Shown here: one piece after another, positions 1 to 11,539 of the stretch
How positions within the stretch are numbered: the stretch's first letter is position 1
Layout: each line of letters begins with the position of its first letter
Source of the DNA: Hymenopus coronatus
Lineage: Eukaryota; Arthropoda; Insecta; Mantodea; Hymenopodidae
DNA length: 64,000 nucleotides
Assembly (NCBI GenBank): GCA_030762935.1
Contig: CM060890.1
Span: forward strand, 153,546,129 to 153,610,128
Direction: 5' to 3'
Notes under the pieces: model-generated
The model's input: only the letters and a program-made list of their open reading frames with translations
The model's database searches: none
Told to the model about the DNA's origin: nothing
Translations under genes and position numbers: made by a program

Positions 1-3000
1 TGTCTGGTGTCAGACGTGTGTCAGTGTGATGTCTGGTATGAGAGTGATTTACAAGTCAGTGTCTGGTGTCAGATGTGAGTTGAGACGCTGACAGAGAGTA
101 GTCAGGATGTGTGATCAATGTGATGTCTGGTATGAGAGTGACTTACAAGTCAGTGTCTGGAGTCAGATGTGAGTTGAGACGCTCACAGAGAGTAGTCAGG
201 ATGTGTGATCAGTGTGATGTCTGGTATGAGAGTGACTTACAAGTCAGTGTCAGATGTGAGTTGTGATGCTCACAGAGAGTAGTCAGGATGTGTGATCAGT
301 GTGATGTCTGGTATGAGAGTGACTTACAAGTCAGTGTCTGGTATCAGATGTGAGTTGTGATGCTCACAGAGAGTAGTCAGGATGTCTGATCAGTGTGATG
401 TCTGGTATGAGAGTGACTTACAAGTCAGTGTCTGGAGTCAGATGTGAGTTGAGACGCTGACAGAGGGTAGTCAGGATGTGTGATCAGTCTGATGTCTGGT
501 ATGAGAGTGACTTACAAGTCAGTGTCTGGAGTCAGATGTGAGTTGAGACGCTGTCAGAGAGTAGTCAGGATGTGTGATCAGTATCATGTCTGGTATGAGA
601 GTGACTTACAAGTCAGTGTCTGGTGTCAGATGTGTGATCAGTGTGATGTCTGGTATGAGAGTGACTTACAAGTCAGTGTCTGGAGTCAGATGTGAGTTGA
701 GACGCTGACAGAGGGTAGTCAGAATGTGTGATCAGTGTGATGTCTGGTATGAGAGTGACTTACAAGTCAGTGTCTGGAGTCAGATGTGAGTTGAGACGCT
801 GACAGAGGGTAGTCAGGATGTGTGATCAGTGTGATGTCTGGTATGAGAGTGACTTACAAGTCAGTGTCTGGTGTCAGATGTGAGTTGAGACGCTGTCAGA
901 GAGTAGTCAGGATGTGTGATCAGTGTGATGTCTGGTATGAGAGTGACTTACAAGTCAGTGTCTGGTGTCAGATGTGAGTTGTGATGCTCACAGAGAGTAC
1001 TCAGGATGTGTGATCAGTCTGATGTCTGGTATGAGAGTCACTTACAAGTCAGTGTCTGGTATCAGATGTGTGTTGAGAAGCAGACAGACAGTAGTCAGGA
1101 TGTGTGATCAGTCTGATGTCTGGTATGAGAGTGACTTACAAGTCAGTGTCTGGTATCAGTGTGATGTCTGGTATGAGAGTGACTTACAAGTCAGTGTCTG
1201 GTATCAGATGTGTGATCAGTGTGATGTCTGGTATGAGAGTGACTTACAAGTCAGTGTCTGGAATCAGATGTGTGTTGTGACGCTGACAGAGAGTAGTCAG
1301 GATGTGTGATCAGTGTGATGTCTGGTATGAGAGTGACTTACAAGCCAGTGTCTGGTGTCAGATGTGTGATCAGTGTGATGTCTGGTATGAGAGTGACTTA
1401 CAAGTCAGTGTCTGGTGTCAGATGTGAGTTGAGACGCTGACAGCGAGTAGTCAGGATGTGTGATCAGTGTGATGTCTGGTATGACAGTCACTTACAAGTC
1501 AGTGTCTGGGATCAGATGTGAGTTGTGATGCTCACAGAGAGTAGTCAGGATGTGTGATCAGTCTGATGTCTGGTATGAGAGTGACTTACAAGTCAGTGTC
1601 TGGTGTCAGATATGAGTTGTGATGCTCACATAGAGTAGTCAGGATGTGTGATCAGTGTGATGTCTGGTATGAGAGTGACTTACAAGTCAGTGTCTGGTGT
1701 CAGATATGAGTTGTGATGCTCACATAGAGTAGTCAGGATGTGTGATCAGTCTGATGTCTGGTATGAGAGTGACTTACAAGTCAGTGTCTGGTGTCAGATG
1801 TGTGATCAGTGTGATGTCTGGTATGAGAGTGACTTACAAGTCAGTGTCTGGTGTCAGATGTGAGTTGAGACGCTGTCAGAGAGTAGTCAGGATGTGTGAT
1901 CAGTGTGATGTCTGGTATGAGAGTGTCTTACAAGTCAGTGTCTGGTGTCAGATGTGAGTTGTGATGCTCACAGAGAGTACTCAGGATGTGTGATCAGTCT
2001 GATGTCTGGTATGAGAGTCACTTACAAGTCAGTGTCTGGTATCAGATGTGTGTTGAGAAGCAGACAGACAGTAGTCAGGATGTGTGATCAGTCTGATGTC
2101 TGGTATGAGAGTGACTTACAAGTCAGTGTCTGGTATCAGATGTGTCATCAGTGTGATGTCTGGTATGAGAGTGACTTACAAGTCAGTGTCTGGTATCAGA
2201 TGTGTGATCAGTGTGATGTCTGGTATGAGAGTGACTTACAAGTCAGTGTCTGGAATCAGATGTGTGTTGTGACGCTGACAGAGAGTAGTCAGGATGTGTG
2301 ATCAGTGTGATGTCTGGTATGAGAGTGACTTACAAGCCAGTGTCTGGTGTCAGATGTGTGATCAGTGTGATGTCTGGTATGAGAGTGACTTACAAGTCAG
2401 TGTCTGGGATCAGATGTGAGTTGTGATGCTCACAGAGAGTAGTCAGGATGTGTGATCAGTGTGATGTCTGGTATGCGAGCGACTTACAAGTCAGTGTCTG
2501 GTGTCAGGTGTGAGTTGAGACGCTCACAGAGAGTAGTCAGGATGTGTGATCAGTGTGAATTCTGGTATGAGAGTGACTTACAAGTCAGTGTCTTGTGTCA
2601 GACGTGTGTCAGTGTGATGTCTGGTATGAGAGTGACTTACAAGTCAGTGTCTGGTGTCAGATGTGAGTTGAGACGCTGACAGAGAGTAGTCAGGATGTGT
2701 GATCAATGTGATGTCTGGTATGAGAGTGACTTACAAGTCAGTGTCTGGAGTCAGATGTGAGTTGAGACGCTCACAGAGAGTAGTCAGGATGTGTGATCAG
2801 TGTGATGTCTGGTATGACAGTCACTTACAAGTCAGTGTCTGGGATCAGATGTGAGTTGTGATGCTCACAGAGAGTAGTCAGGATGTGTGATCAGTGTGAT
2901 GTCTGGTATGCGAGCGACTTACAAGTCAGTGTCTGGTGTCAGGTGTGAGTTGAGACGCTCACAGAGAGTAGTCAGGATGTGTGATCAGTGTGAATTCTGG

Positions 3001-6000
3001 TATGAGAGTGATTTACAAGTCAGTGTCTGGTGTCAGACGTGTGTCAGTGTGATGTCTGGTATGAGAGTGATTTACAAGTCAGTGTCTGGTGTCAGATGTG
3101 AGTTGAGACGCTGACAGAGAGTAGTCAGGATGTGTGATCAATGTGATGTCTGGTATGAGAGTGACTTACAAGTCAGTGTCTGGAGTCAGATGTGAGTTGA
3201 GACGCTCACAGAGAGTAGTCAGGATGTGTGATCAGTGTGATGTCTGGTATGAGAGTGACTTACAAGTCAGTGTCAGATGTGAGTTGTGATGCTCACAGAG
3301 AGTAGTCAGGATGTGTGATCAGTGTGATGTCTGGTATGAGAGTGACTTACAAGTCAGTGTCTGGTATCAGATGTGAGTTGTGATGCTCACAGAGAGTAGT
3401 CAGGATGTGTGATCAGTGTGATGTCTGGTATGAGAGTGACTTACAAGTCAGTGTCTGGAGTCAGATGTGAGTTGAGACGCTGACAGAGGGTAGTCAGGAT
3501 GTGTGATCAGTCTGATGTCTGGTATGAGAGTGACTTACAAGTCAGTGTCTGGAGTCAGATGTGAGTTGAGACGCTGTCAGAGAGTAGTCAGGATGTGTGA
3601 TCAGTGTCATGTCTGGTATGAGAGTGACTTACAAGTCAGTGTCTGGTGTCAGATGTGTGATCAGTGTGATGTCTGGTATGAGAGTGACTTACAAGTCAGT
3701 GTCTGGAGTCAGATGTGAGTTGAGACGCTGACAGAGGGTAGTCAGGATGTGTGATCAGTGTGATGTCTGGTATGAGAGTGACTTACAAGTCAGTGTCTGG
3801 AGTCAGATGTGAGTTGAGACGCTGACAGAGGGTAGTCAGGATGTGTGATCAGTGTGATGTCTGGTATGAGAGTGACTTACAAGTCAGTGTCTGGTGTCAG
3901 ATGTGAGTTGAGACGCTGTCAGAGAGTAGTCAGGATGTGTGATCAGTGTGATGTCTGGTATGAGAGTGACTTACAAGTCAGTGTCTGGTGTCAGATGTGA
4001 GTTGTGATGCTCACAGAGAGTACTCAGGATGTGTGATCAGTCTGATGTCTGGTATGAGGGTCACTTACAAGTCAGTGTCTGGTATCAGATGTGTGTTGAG
4101 AAGCAGACAGACAGTAGTCAGGATGTGTGATCAGTCTGATGTCTGGTATGAGAGTGACTTACAAGTCAGTGTCTGGTATCAGTGTGATGTCTGGTATGAG
4201 AGTGACTTACAAGTCAGTGTCTGGTATCAGATGTGTGATCAGTGTGATGTCTGGTATGAGAGTGACTTACAAGTCAGTGTCTGGAATCAGATGTGTGTTG
4301 TGACGCTGACAGAGAGTAGTCAGGATGTGTGATCAGTGTGATGTCTGGTATGAGAGTGACTTACAAGCCAGTGTCTGGTGTCAGATGTGTGATCAGTGTG
4401 ATGTCTGGTATGAGAGTGACTTACAAGTCAGTGTCTGGTGTCAGATGTGAGTTGAGACGCTGACAGCGAGTAGTCAGGATGTGTGATCAGTGTGATGTCT
4501 GGTATGACAGTCACTTACAAGTCAGTGTCTGGGATCAGATGTGAGTTGTGATGCTCACAGAGAGTAGTCAGGATGTGTGATCAGTCTGATGTCTGGTATG
4601 AGAGTGACTTACAAGTCAGTGTCTGGTGTCAGATATGAGTTGTGATGCTCACATAGAGTAGTCAGGATGTGTGATCAGTGTGATGTCTGGTATGAGAGTG
4701 ACTTACAAGTCAGTGTCTGGTGTCAGATATGAGTTGTGATGCTCACATAGAGTAGTCAGGATGTGTGATCAGTCTGATGTCTGGTATGAGAGTGACTTAC
4801 AAGTCAGTGTCTGGTGTCAGATGTGTGATCAGTGTGATGTCTGGTATGAGAGTGACTTACAAGTCAGTGTCTGGTGTCAGATGTGAGTTGAGACGCTGTC
4901 AGAGAGTAGTCAGGATGTGTGATCAGTGTGATGTCTGGTATGAGAGTGACTTACAAGTCAGTGTCTGGTGTCAGATGTGAGTTGTGATGCTCACAGAGAG
5001 TACTCAGGATGTGTGATCAGTCTGATGTCTGGTATGAGAGTCACTTACAAGTCAGTGTCTGGTATCAGATGTGTGTTGAGAAGCAGACAGACAGTAGTCA
5101 GGATGTGTGATCAGTCTGATGTCTGGTATGAGAGTGACTTACAAGTCAGTGTCTGGTATCAGATGTGTCATCAGTGTGATGTCTGGTATGAGAGTGACTT
5201 ACAAGTCAGTGTCTGGTATCAGATGTGTGATCAGTGTGATGTCTGGTATGAGAGTGACTTACAAGTCAGTGTCTGGAATCAGATGTGTGTTGTGACGCTG
5301 ACAGAGAGTAGTCAGGATGTGTGATCAGTGTGATGTCTGGTATGAGAGTGACTTACAAGCCAGTGTCTGGTGTCAAATGTGTGATCAGTGTGATGTCTGG
5401 TATGAGAGTGACTTACAAGTCAGTGTCTGGGATCAGATGTGAGTTGTGATGCTCACAGAGAGTAGTCAGGATGTGTGATCAGTGTGATGTCTGGTATGCG
5501 AGCGACTTACAAGTCAGTGTCTGGTGTCAGGTGTGAGTTGAGACGCTCACAGAGAGTAGTCAGGATGTGTGATCAGTGTGAATTCTGGTATGAGAGTGAC
5601 TTACAAGTCAGTGTCTTGTGTCAGACGTGTGTCAGTGTGATGTCTGGTATGAGAGTGACTTACAAGTCAGTGTCTGGTGTCAGATGTGAGTTGAGACGCT
5701 GACAGAGAGTAGTCAGGATGTGTGATCAATGTGATGTCTGGTATGAGAGTGACTTACAAGTCAGTGTCTGGAGTCAGATGTGAGTTGAGACGCTCACAGA
5801 GAGTAGTCAGGATGTGTGATCAGTGTGATGTCTGGTATGAGAGTGACTTACAAGTCAGTGTCAGATGTGAGTTGTGATGCTCACAGAGAGTAGTCAGGAT
5901 GTGTGATCAGTGTGATGTCTGGTATGAGAGTGACTTACAAGTCAGTGTCTAGAGTCAGATGTGAGTTGAGACGCTGACAGAGGGTAGTCAGGATGTGTGA

Positions 6001-7253
6001 TCAGTCTAATGTCTGGTATGAGAGTGACTTACAAGTCAGTGTCTGGTGTCAGATGTGTGATCAGTGTGATGTCTGGTATGAGAGTGACTTACAACTCAGT
6101 GTCTGGTGTCAGATGTGAGTTGAGACGCTGACAGCGAGTAGTCAGGATGTGTGATCAGTGTGATGTCTGGTATGACAGTCACTTACAAGTCAGTGTCTGG
6201 TGTCAGATGTGAGTTGTGATGCTCACAGAGAGTAGTCAGGATGTGTGATCAGTGTGATGTCTGGTATGCGAGCGACTTACAAGTCAGTGTCTGGTGTCAG
6301 GTGTGAGTTGAGACGCTCACAGAGAGTAGTCAGGATGTGTGATCAGTGTGAATTCTGGTATGAGAGTGACTTACAAGTCAGTGTCTGGTGTCAGACGTGT
6401 GTCAGTGTGATGTCTGGTATGAGAGTGACTTACAAGTCAGTGTCTGGTGTCAGATGTGAGTTGAGACGCTGACAGAGGGTAGTCAGGATGTGTGATCAAT
6501 GTGATGTCTGGTATGAGAGTGACTTACAAGTCAGTGTCAGATGTGAGTTGAGATGCTCACAGAGAGTAGTCAGGATGTGTGATCAGTGCGATGCCTGGTA
6601 TGAGTGTAACTTACAAGTCAGTGTCTGGTGTCAGATGTCTGTTGAGAAGCAGTCAGAGAGTAGTCAGGATGTGTGATCAGTGTGATGTCTGGTATGAGAG
6701 TCACTTACAAGTCAGTGTCTGGAGTCAGATGTGAGTTGTGATGCTCACAGAGAGTAGTCAGGATGTTTGATCAGTGTGATGTCTGGTATGAGAGTCACTT
6801 ACAAGTCAGTGTCTGGAGTCAGATGTGAGTTGTGATGCTCACAGAGAGTAGTCAGGATGTTTGATCAGTGTGATGTCTGGTATGAGAGTCACTTACAAGT
6901 CAGTGTCTGGAATCAGATGTGAGTTGTGATGCTCACAGAGAGTAGTCAGAAAGTGTGATCATTGTGATGTCTGGTATGAGAGTCTCTTACAAGTCAGTGT
7001 CAGATGTGAGTTGTGATGCTGACAGAGAGTAGTCAGGAAGTGTGATCAGTGTGATGTCTGGTATGAGAGTGACTTACAAGTCAGTGTCTGGAGTCAAATG
7101 TGAGTTGTGACGCTGACAGAGGGTAGTCAAAATGTGTCATCAGTGTGATGTCTGGTATGAGAGTCACTTACAAGTCAGTGTCAGATGTGTGTTGTGACGC
7201 TAACAGAGAGTAGTCAGTTTGTGTGATCAGTGTGATGTCTGATATGAGAGTGA
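1..7253. repeat. Satellite array, 94/87/60-bp monomer family
   Basis: Head-to-tail tandem repeats fill the window from its first base. The full monomer is about 94 bp and is easily phased on GATCAGTGTGATGTCTGG (for example starts at 113 and 207). An 87-bp variant (207 to 294) lacks 7 bp after TCAGTGTC, and a 60-bp variant lacks the 34-bp segment around GAGTTGAGACGCTGACAGAG. Every monomer contains the dyad TGACTTACAAGTCA, with 6-bp arms and a 2-bp centre. Monomers become more divergent from about 6.6 kb and the array ends in a GAAGAAGAAGATGA stretch. The left end lies outside the window. Open frames of 60-118 codons in it are by-products of repetition. I do not recognise the family by name. 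Confidence 0.97.
454..5703. repeat. Higher-order duplication, period 3,023 bp, in the first array
   Basis: Blocks of distinct monomer variants recur in the same order exactly 3,023 bp apart. Landmark positions 480, 965, 1742, 1945 and 2452 match 3503, 3988, 4765, 4968 and 5475. The copies are nearly identical: for example a T at about 1926 replaces an A in the later copy, and 594 differs from 3617 by one base. A shorter 435-bp shift (2452 to 2887) is superimposed. Coordinates give the span over which I could pair the two copies; true edges may be wider. This indicates recent unequal exchange or segmental amplification of a block of some 35 monomers. Confidence 0.85.
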
Positions 7254-7310
7254 AGAAGAAGAAGATGATATGAAAGGAAACTTGCTAATGTAGCATGTGA
7301 AGGGAAAGCA

Positions 7311-7405
7311 CAGAACCGGCGATGCTTGTGTCTGGGATTAAACCTGCATCAGGTTGATGAGAGGACTGTTAGCACCCCAGCAAGTGATGACATCCCCAAG
7401 TGTAC
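7311..7405 (-). mobile_element. Possible degenerate tRNA-derived SINE head
   Basis: Read on the minus strand, this stretch has a B-box-like GGTTTAATCCC (plus positions 7334-7344) followed by CAGACACAAGC, and about 40 bp upstream of it a weak A-box-like TGGGGTGCTAAC. This resembles the promoter half of a tRNA-derived SINE. It lies just beyond the edge of the satellite array. No tail or target-site duplication is visible, so this is only a suggestion. Confidence 0.3.
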
Positions 7406-9639
7406 TTGTTCATTTGTCCATGGTCTATGTTTAAACAAACCTTAGAAATCAAGAAGTGATGGATCAAATAATTTTACATGTTAATTACTGTTCATCTGCA
7501 TTTAAAATCACATTCTGATGAGAACTTGATGAAACTCACTCTGATAGAACGTTTTGCAGATTTGCATGAGATTATGTGGCAACACAATTTTGTATTTTTT
7601 TTAAATATATACAAAACCTACAGATTTTAGGACTAAAATAACTTTGCAGAATTGTATGACGTTAGGATGCATAGTTTCAGCTTATGCGGCAAATGAATTA
7701 CTCATGTATAAAATAATAATAAGTATTTTAAACAGAGGCTTGCCATATTTTGCTGTGATATTTTATCACTGTATGAAGGACACATTGTTGAATGTATCAG
7801 CAACCCTGTACTTTTGATGGAAGCTTAATACTAAAGGCTTGTTCACATGGACAGAAGTTACTCTAGGTGGCAATTGTTTTCAATTTTGATAAATAAAACA
7901 AATGAAATCGCAGTTTGAGTTTGGATAAGCTGAAATTTTGTGATTGTGAACCAGCCTTTAATCTGCAGATGTTTTTATTTTGTATTAAGCCAGCATTGAT
8001 TATCCCTGTAATTTATTATATTTAGACCTCAGTAATTAATATATTTTATTGATCCAGTAGACCCACGTGTATGTTTTTCAAAATATGATTTTAAGTTAGT
8101 TATATTCACAATTAGAATCATTAGAGAATAAATTTTAAAGCTAAGAATATTAATCATATTTAACTGCATACTTAATAAGTGGAAACTTTTAGCAAGTTTT
8201 TTATAAAGAAGATAGAGTCAGTTGCATGTTCCAGTGCTGGGAGAGACTGCTACCGCAAGAAAAACTTGTGTGGCGAATGTTACTTCAAATTTTAAGTAGT
8301 GTTCACATCAACAATTTTGTGTTGGGGAGCTATAAGTTGACATGTGAAAAAAAATAAGGTGTGTCTAGGAATGTTATGACTGTGTTCCAAACCATCCCTT
8401 ATCAGCTTTTTGCAGCTTCATGATTCCATTAAAGTAACTCTTAACAATGAAATGCCAAAAGAATTGCAAAAATATCCTTATCAACTTATAGTTCCCCATC
8501 ACAGAATTAACGGTTCCTCTAAGGAATTAGTTTGCTATTTAACATTGTAATTAGCAGTCTCAAATATACTGGAGAATGAATTTTGAGTTGTGGCAGGGTT
8601 CAGTGTTAATATTGTACTGCAGATTCTCTGTTTGTGGTTCCTGGTTTGTTTTGATCAGAGGATGGTTTACTGGACTGCTGTTTTATATCTGGCTTTTAGA
8701 ACATTTTACTGAATTTATGGAAAAGGCTTGGATGTAATGTGAATTTATTGTGGGTTAATGAGGTGTAAGTTGTAGGGAAGGCATTCGCAATGTAACACAA
8801 GAAGTTGGCACAGGTTTCTAGATTTGTAAATCTTCCAAGTGCTCTGAAAAACCACATAAAAAATTCGCTCAATATTTTTTCAAATAAAATTACATGCAAC
8901 TGACATTCAGGCAGTGATGTCACAGGGATCATTCATTCAAAATTATGACCTACACTTTTAATGAACTATGACTTATCTGTGCGCCTTCAGTTTATGGGAA
9001 TCAAGAAGTCTAGTTACATCCACTAAATCAAAAGAGCGCAAGGAAACTCTTGGACATGGCACTGCATGTAAAATCTTGTCTGTTGTTGCATTGCATTGCA
9101 TTGCGTGTTTCTATGTGAATGCTTATATTAAATAACATGAGTGCAAAGTCTTGTGCTTGCACCTCATTGTGAATGTAGCATAACTTTTGAAACTTCAAAG
9201 GAAATAAATTCTTATCACTAATTCCCAAAAATAATATTTTACTTTAGAGTAAACAGTATACTATTACTGAATTATTTATATCCATGATCTTTTTCTGTTT
9301 TTATATTTGTTTATTAGACTAAATCTATAGGACCAATCAATTAAAGAAAAAATGGTTGGTTACCTTTCCTGGATTTGAAAATTGTAAGCCAGAGCAACAA
9401 AATAGAATTTGGAATTTATCACAAACCCACAACCCAAAAAACACATCAACAAACACGTAACAGAGATCACTTGATAGGCAGGCTAACACACAAATATAAA
9501 AACAGTGAAAGATGATATATATTACACTGCTTAGTGTAAGTTGCATGCACCATCCTTTAAAAGGCAGCCTGCAAAGGTGTATTTGGACATGGCATTAACT
9601 CCAGCAGATGTGATGACGAATAGCTTGTTTTGTTTGCAG
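7406..9639 (+). other. AT-rich non-coding DNA, probable intron end
   Basis: No coding exon, RNA gene or tandem repeat could be recognised on either strand. The stretch is AT-rich and ends in a pyrimidine-containing tract with TTTGTTTGCAG at the acceptor before the exon at 9640. If that exon belongs to a spliced gene, this is the 3' end of an intron that also contains the satellite array upstream. Minus-strand open frames at 8696-8932, 9028-9228 and 9337-9546 have no recognisable motif and biased low-complexity composition. Confidence 0.6.
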
Positions 9640-9814
9640 TGATGCTCCGAAACAGGAACGGCCAGAGCGTCTGATCAGTCGATTGAGAACCATTTCTCTG
9701 GATGACACAGGGCCTAAACTGACCGTGGTGAGACAACCTAAAGGTCCAGATGGAACGAAAGGTTTCAACCCAGAAATACGTCAGCATCGTGCGCCTGGCT
9801 CTGTCACAGAGTGA
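9640..9814 (+). CDS. Terminal coding exon of a SUZ-C-motif protein (SZRD1-like)
   Basis: The exon starts after a good acceptor (TTTGTTTGCAG, AG at 9638-9639) in phase 2: base 9640 completes a split codon, and 57 codons follow from 9641 to a TGA at 9812-9814. The predicted tail begins DAPKQERPERLISRLR and contains VVRQPKGPDGTKGF at about residues 29-42. This matches the SUZ-C motif, the short C-terminal RQPxGPDGxxGF signature of SZRD1 (SUZ RNA-binding domain containing 1) and related RNA-binding proteins. In SZRD1 the motif also sits at the extreme C-terminus and follows an acidic/basic linker with a DRP-like element, as here. Codon use and GC content are clearly higher than in the flanks. The SUZ domain and N-terminus would be encoded upstream and were not found between 7254 and 9639, so they probably lie left of the window. 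An assignment to another SUZ-C protein is possible. The exon could also be a retained fragment of a duplicate. Confidence 0.72.
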
Positions 9815-9949
9815 CCTGCCTCTGTCTTGATGTAACTCTGTTTTATTTCCCTTACACCATTTATTTTTATCATTTTTCCCTTCCACCAATTAAGCATATG
9901 ATTTAAATGATAAGAATGCAAACTATGGCTTATTAAAAATATAAAATGA

Positions 9950-9955
9950 AATAAA
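9950..9955 (+). terminator. Candidate polyadenylation signal
   Basis: AATAAA lies 136 bp after the stop codon of the SZRD1-like exon and is followed by a run of 17 T at 9980-9996, which fits a U-rich downstream element. A second AATAAA at 10190-10195 is an alternative. The 3' UTR would thus run from 9815 to about 9970 or further. Confidence 0.4.
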
Positions 9956-9996
9956 AAAAAAAATGGGAGGGAAAGCGTCTTTTTTTTTTTTTTTTT

Positions 9997-11261
9997 CTTC
10001 TTTCTTTTTGTAAGTCTTGTTGTAGCAAATACCATTTCTATGTCAATATAAGGATGAGTGAAAAGAGCAAAGAAGCAAACTCAGAGGATCACATATTAAT
10101 CTTTACAAGTAACTAAGGAATTGATTAATACTGAAAACAATGAAACATAATGGATGTTTATGAAATTGTATAGGTAACAAAACTGTTATAATAAAGCTCG
10201 GTGGCTTAGGTTTATCTTTTGTTAAGCTTAGGAGAGATTATGAACAACATATTTGCTATAACTTTCTCCCTCTGTCTCATTTTTTCTTTCACATCTGGTT
10301 ATCAGTCATTGAAAAGGGAGAATAAGCTTTAAGTTTTGAAATCCACCATGCTTTATGGATGTGTCCACGGCAACCAAAATAAACTGTGTGGAAAGAAAAT
10401 TACTTTTAAATGAACGAGTGTAACAAAGTGATGCATTTTTCAGCCTATATCTCATTAAATGTGTTTTTACCAAGTTTATAATGTATACTGTATTAGTAAT
10501 TATGGTAGTGGTTTTTGGTTCATGTTAACGTTGGTAATATTGCGGCAACTGTAGCAAGAGAACCAATGAGGCGGCATTAATTATGTATGTAGTGTTAGGA
10601 ATAACTGCTTTATACATTTAATATATACATTTATATATAAATCCCCTGGAAACAAGGTTTGGAGTTAATGAGTAGGCAAATTTTAAGTGTCTCACAAAAG
10701 AAAGCAAACCCTCCCCCTTTGTGCTTGCAGTATATATAAACAAAAGAATGTTAGATATGGTTGAGAGGCAAAGTGTTTTATTTTGTCAACATGCTCGCTC
10801 CCACGTCTCTTAGGCAAAGTATAGCTTCATTTTTTTATTTAGTCACCTTTATATGTGACAAGATTTTGTTTGTGTGTGGTGTGTATGATACGTGTGAGTG
10901 GAACGCATGAATGTGTGTATCTCACCAAATGCAATATTGAGCATTTATATTCTAAAAATTTAGAAAAATGAAAAGAAGTAAGTTGTATAACTTGATGAAC
11001 TAGCTGTAACTTACTCATCTTTCTTTGGCATTATAGTTGACAGGCAACCTGTCAATAGAGTAACATAAACTTTGGGCTTTGGAATTTATAAACACATAAC
11101 ACATCACATTGCAATTACACAACCTGCAAAATTCATTTTAAAAGTCACTTTTAGCATTGTGGTTGCTGTGGATACTGAAATAAACAGTTAACAACTTTTC
11201 TTTTGTTTAATCATGCTGTCATTTTTCTTCTTATTGTATTTAATTTGAAGTACAAGAAAAA

Positions 11262-11297
<36 letters not shown>

Positions 11298-11539
11298 CAA
11301 TAAAAATAATATATCCATAAGGATGTGTATGATATCTGCTACCCTGACTATATCCTAACAGATGGCGCAGTAATGAACTCGGCCTATGCACATTGAAGAA
11401 ATTGAAAGTATAAAGTTGAGATATTCACATGCCTCTGTTGAGACAATTTAAGTGCAGCCTTTTTTGGCAAGTTTCCTCAGCTTCTGAAGCAATTCTTTCT
11501 TGTGCACCATTTGTACGAGGCTGACTCCAAAAGTTTGGA
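9997..11539. other. AT-rich intergenic or 3'-flanking DNA
   Basis: No gene, RNA or tandem array could be supported. It includes AT-rich low-complexity stretches and a run of 30 A at 11265-11294. That run could be slippage or the tail of an old retroposon; no target-site duplication was seen around it. Confidence 0.5.

Noticed and set aside
480..6676. Fifteen open frames of 62-118 codons in the first array (repeats of MSGMRVTYKSVSG and VWYESDLQVSVW)
   Set aside because: They are the same satellite monomer read in two frames, broken at each length variant, with no start context or homology.
1..7253. CRISPR array (regular repeats)
   Set aside because: Repeats are contiguous, the whole monomer is conserved, there are no unique spacers, and no cas-like gene exists. 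The context is eukaryotic.
9337..9546. Hydrophobic 69-residue minus-strand frame as a small membrane protein
   Set aside because: Codon composition follows AT-rich background and no motif or start context is evident; it lies in the probable intron.
11265..11294. Poly(A) tail of a processed pseudogene
   Set aside because: A run of 30 A exists, but no coding similarity precedes it on the plus strand and no flanking duplication was found.
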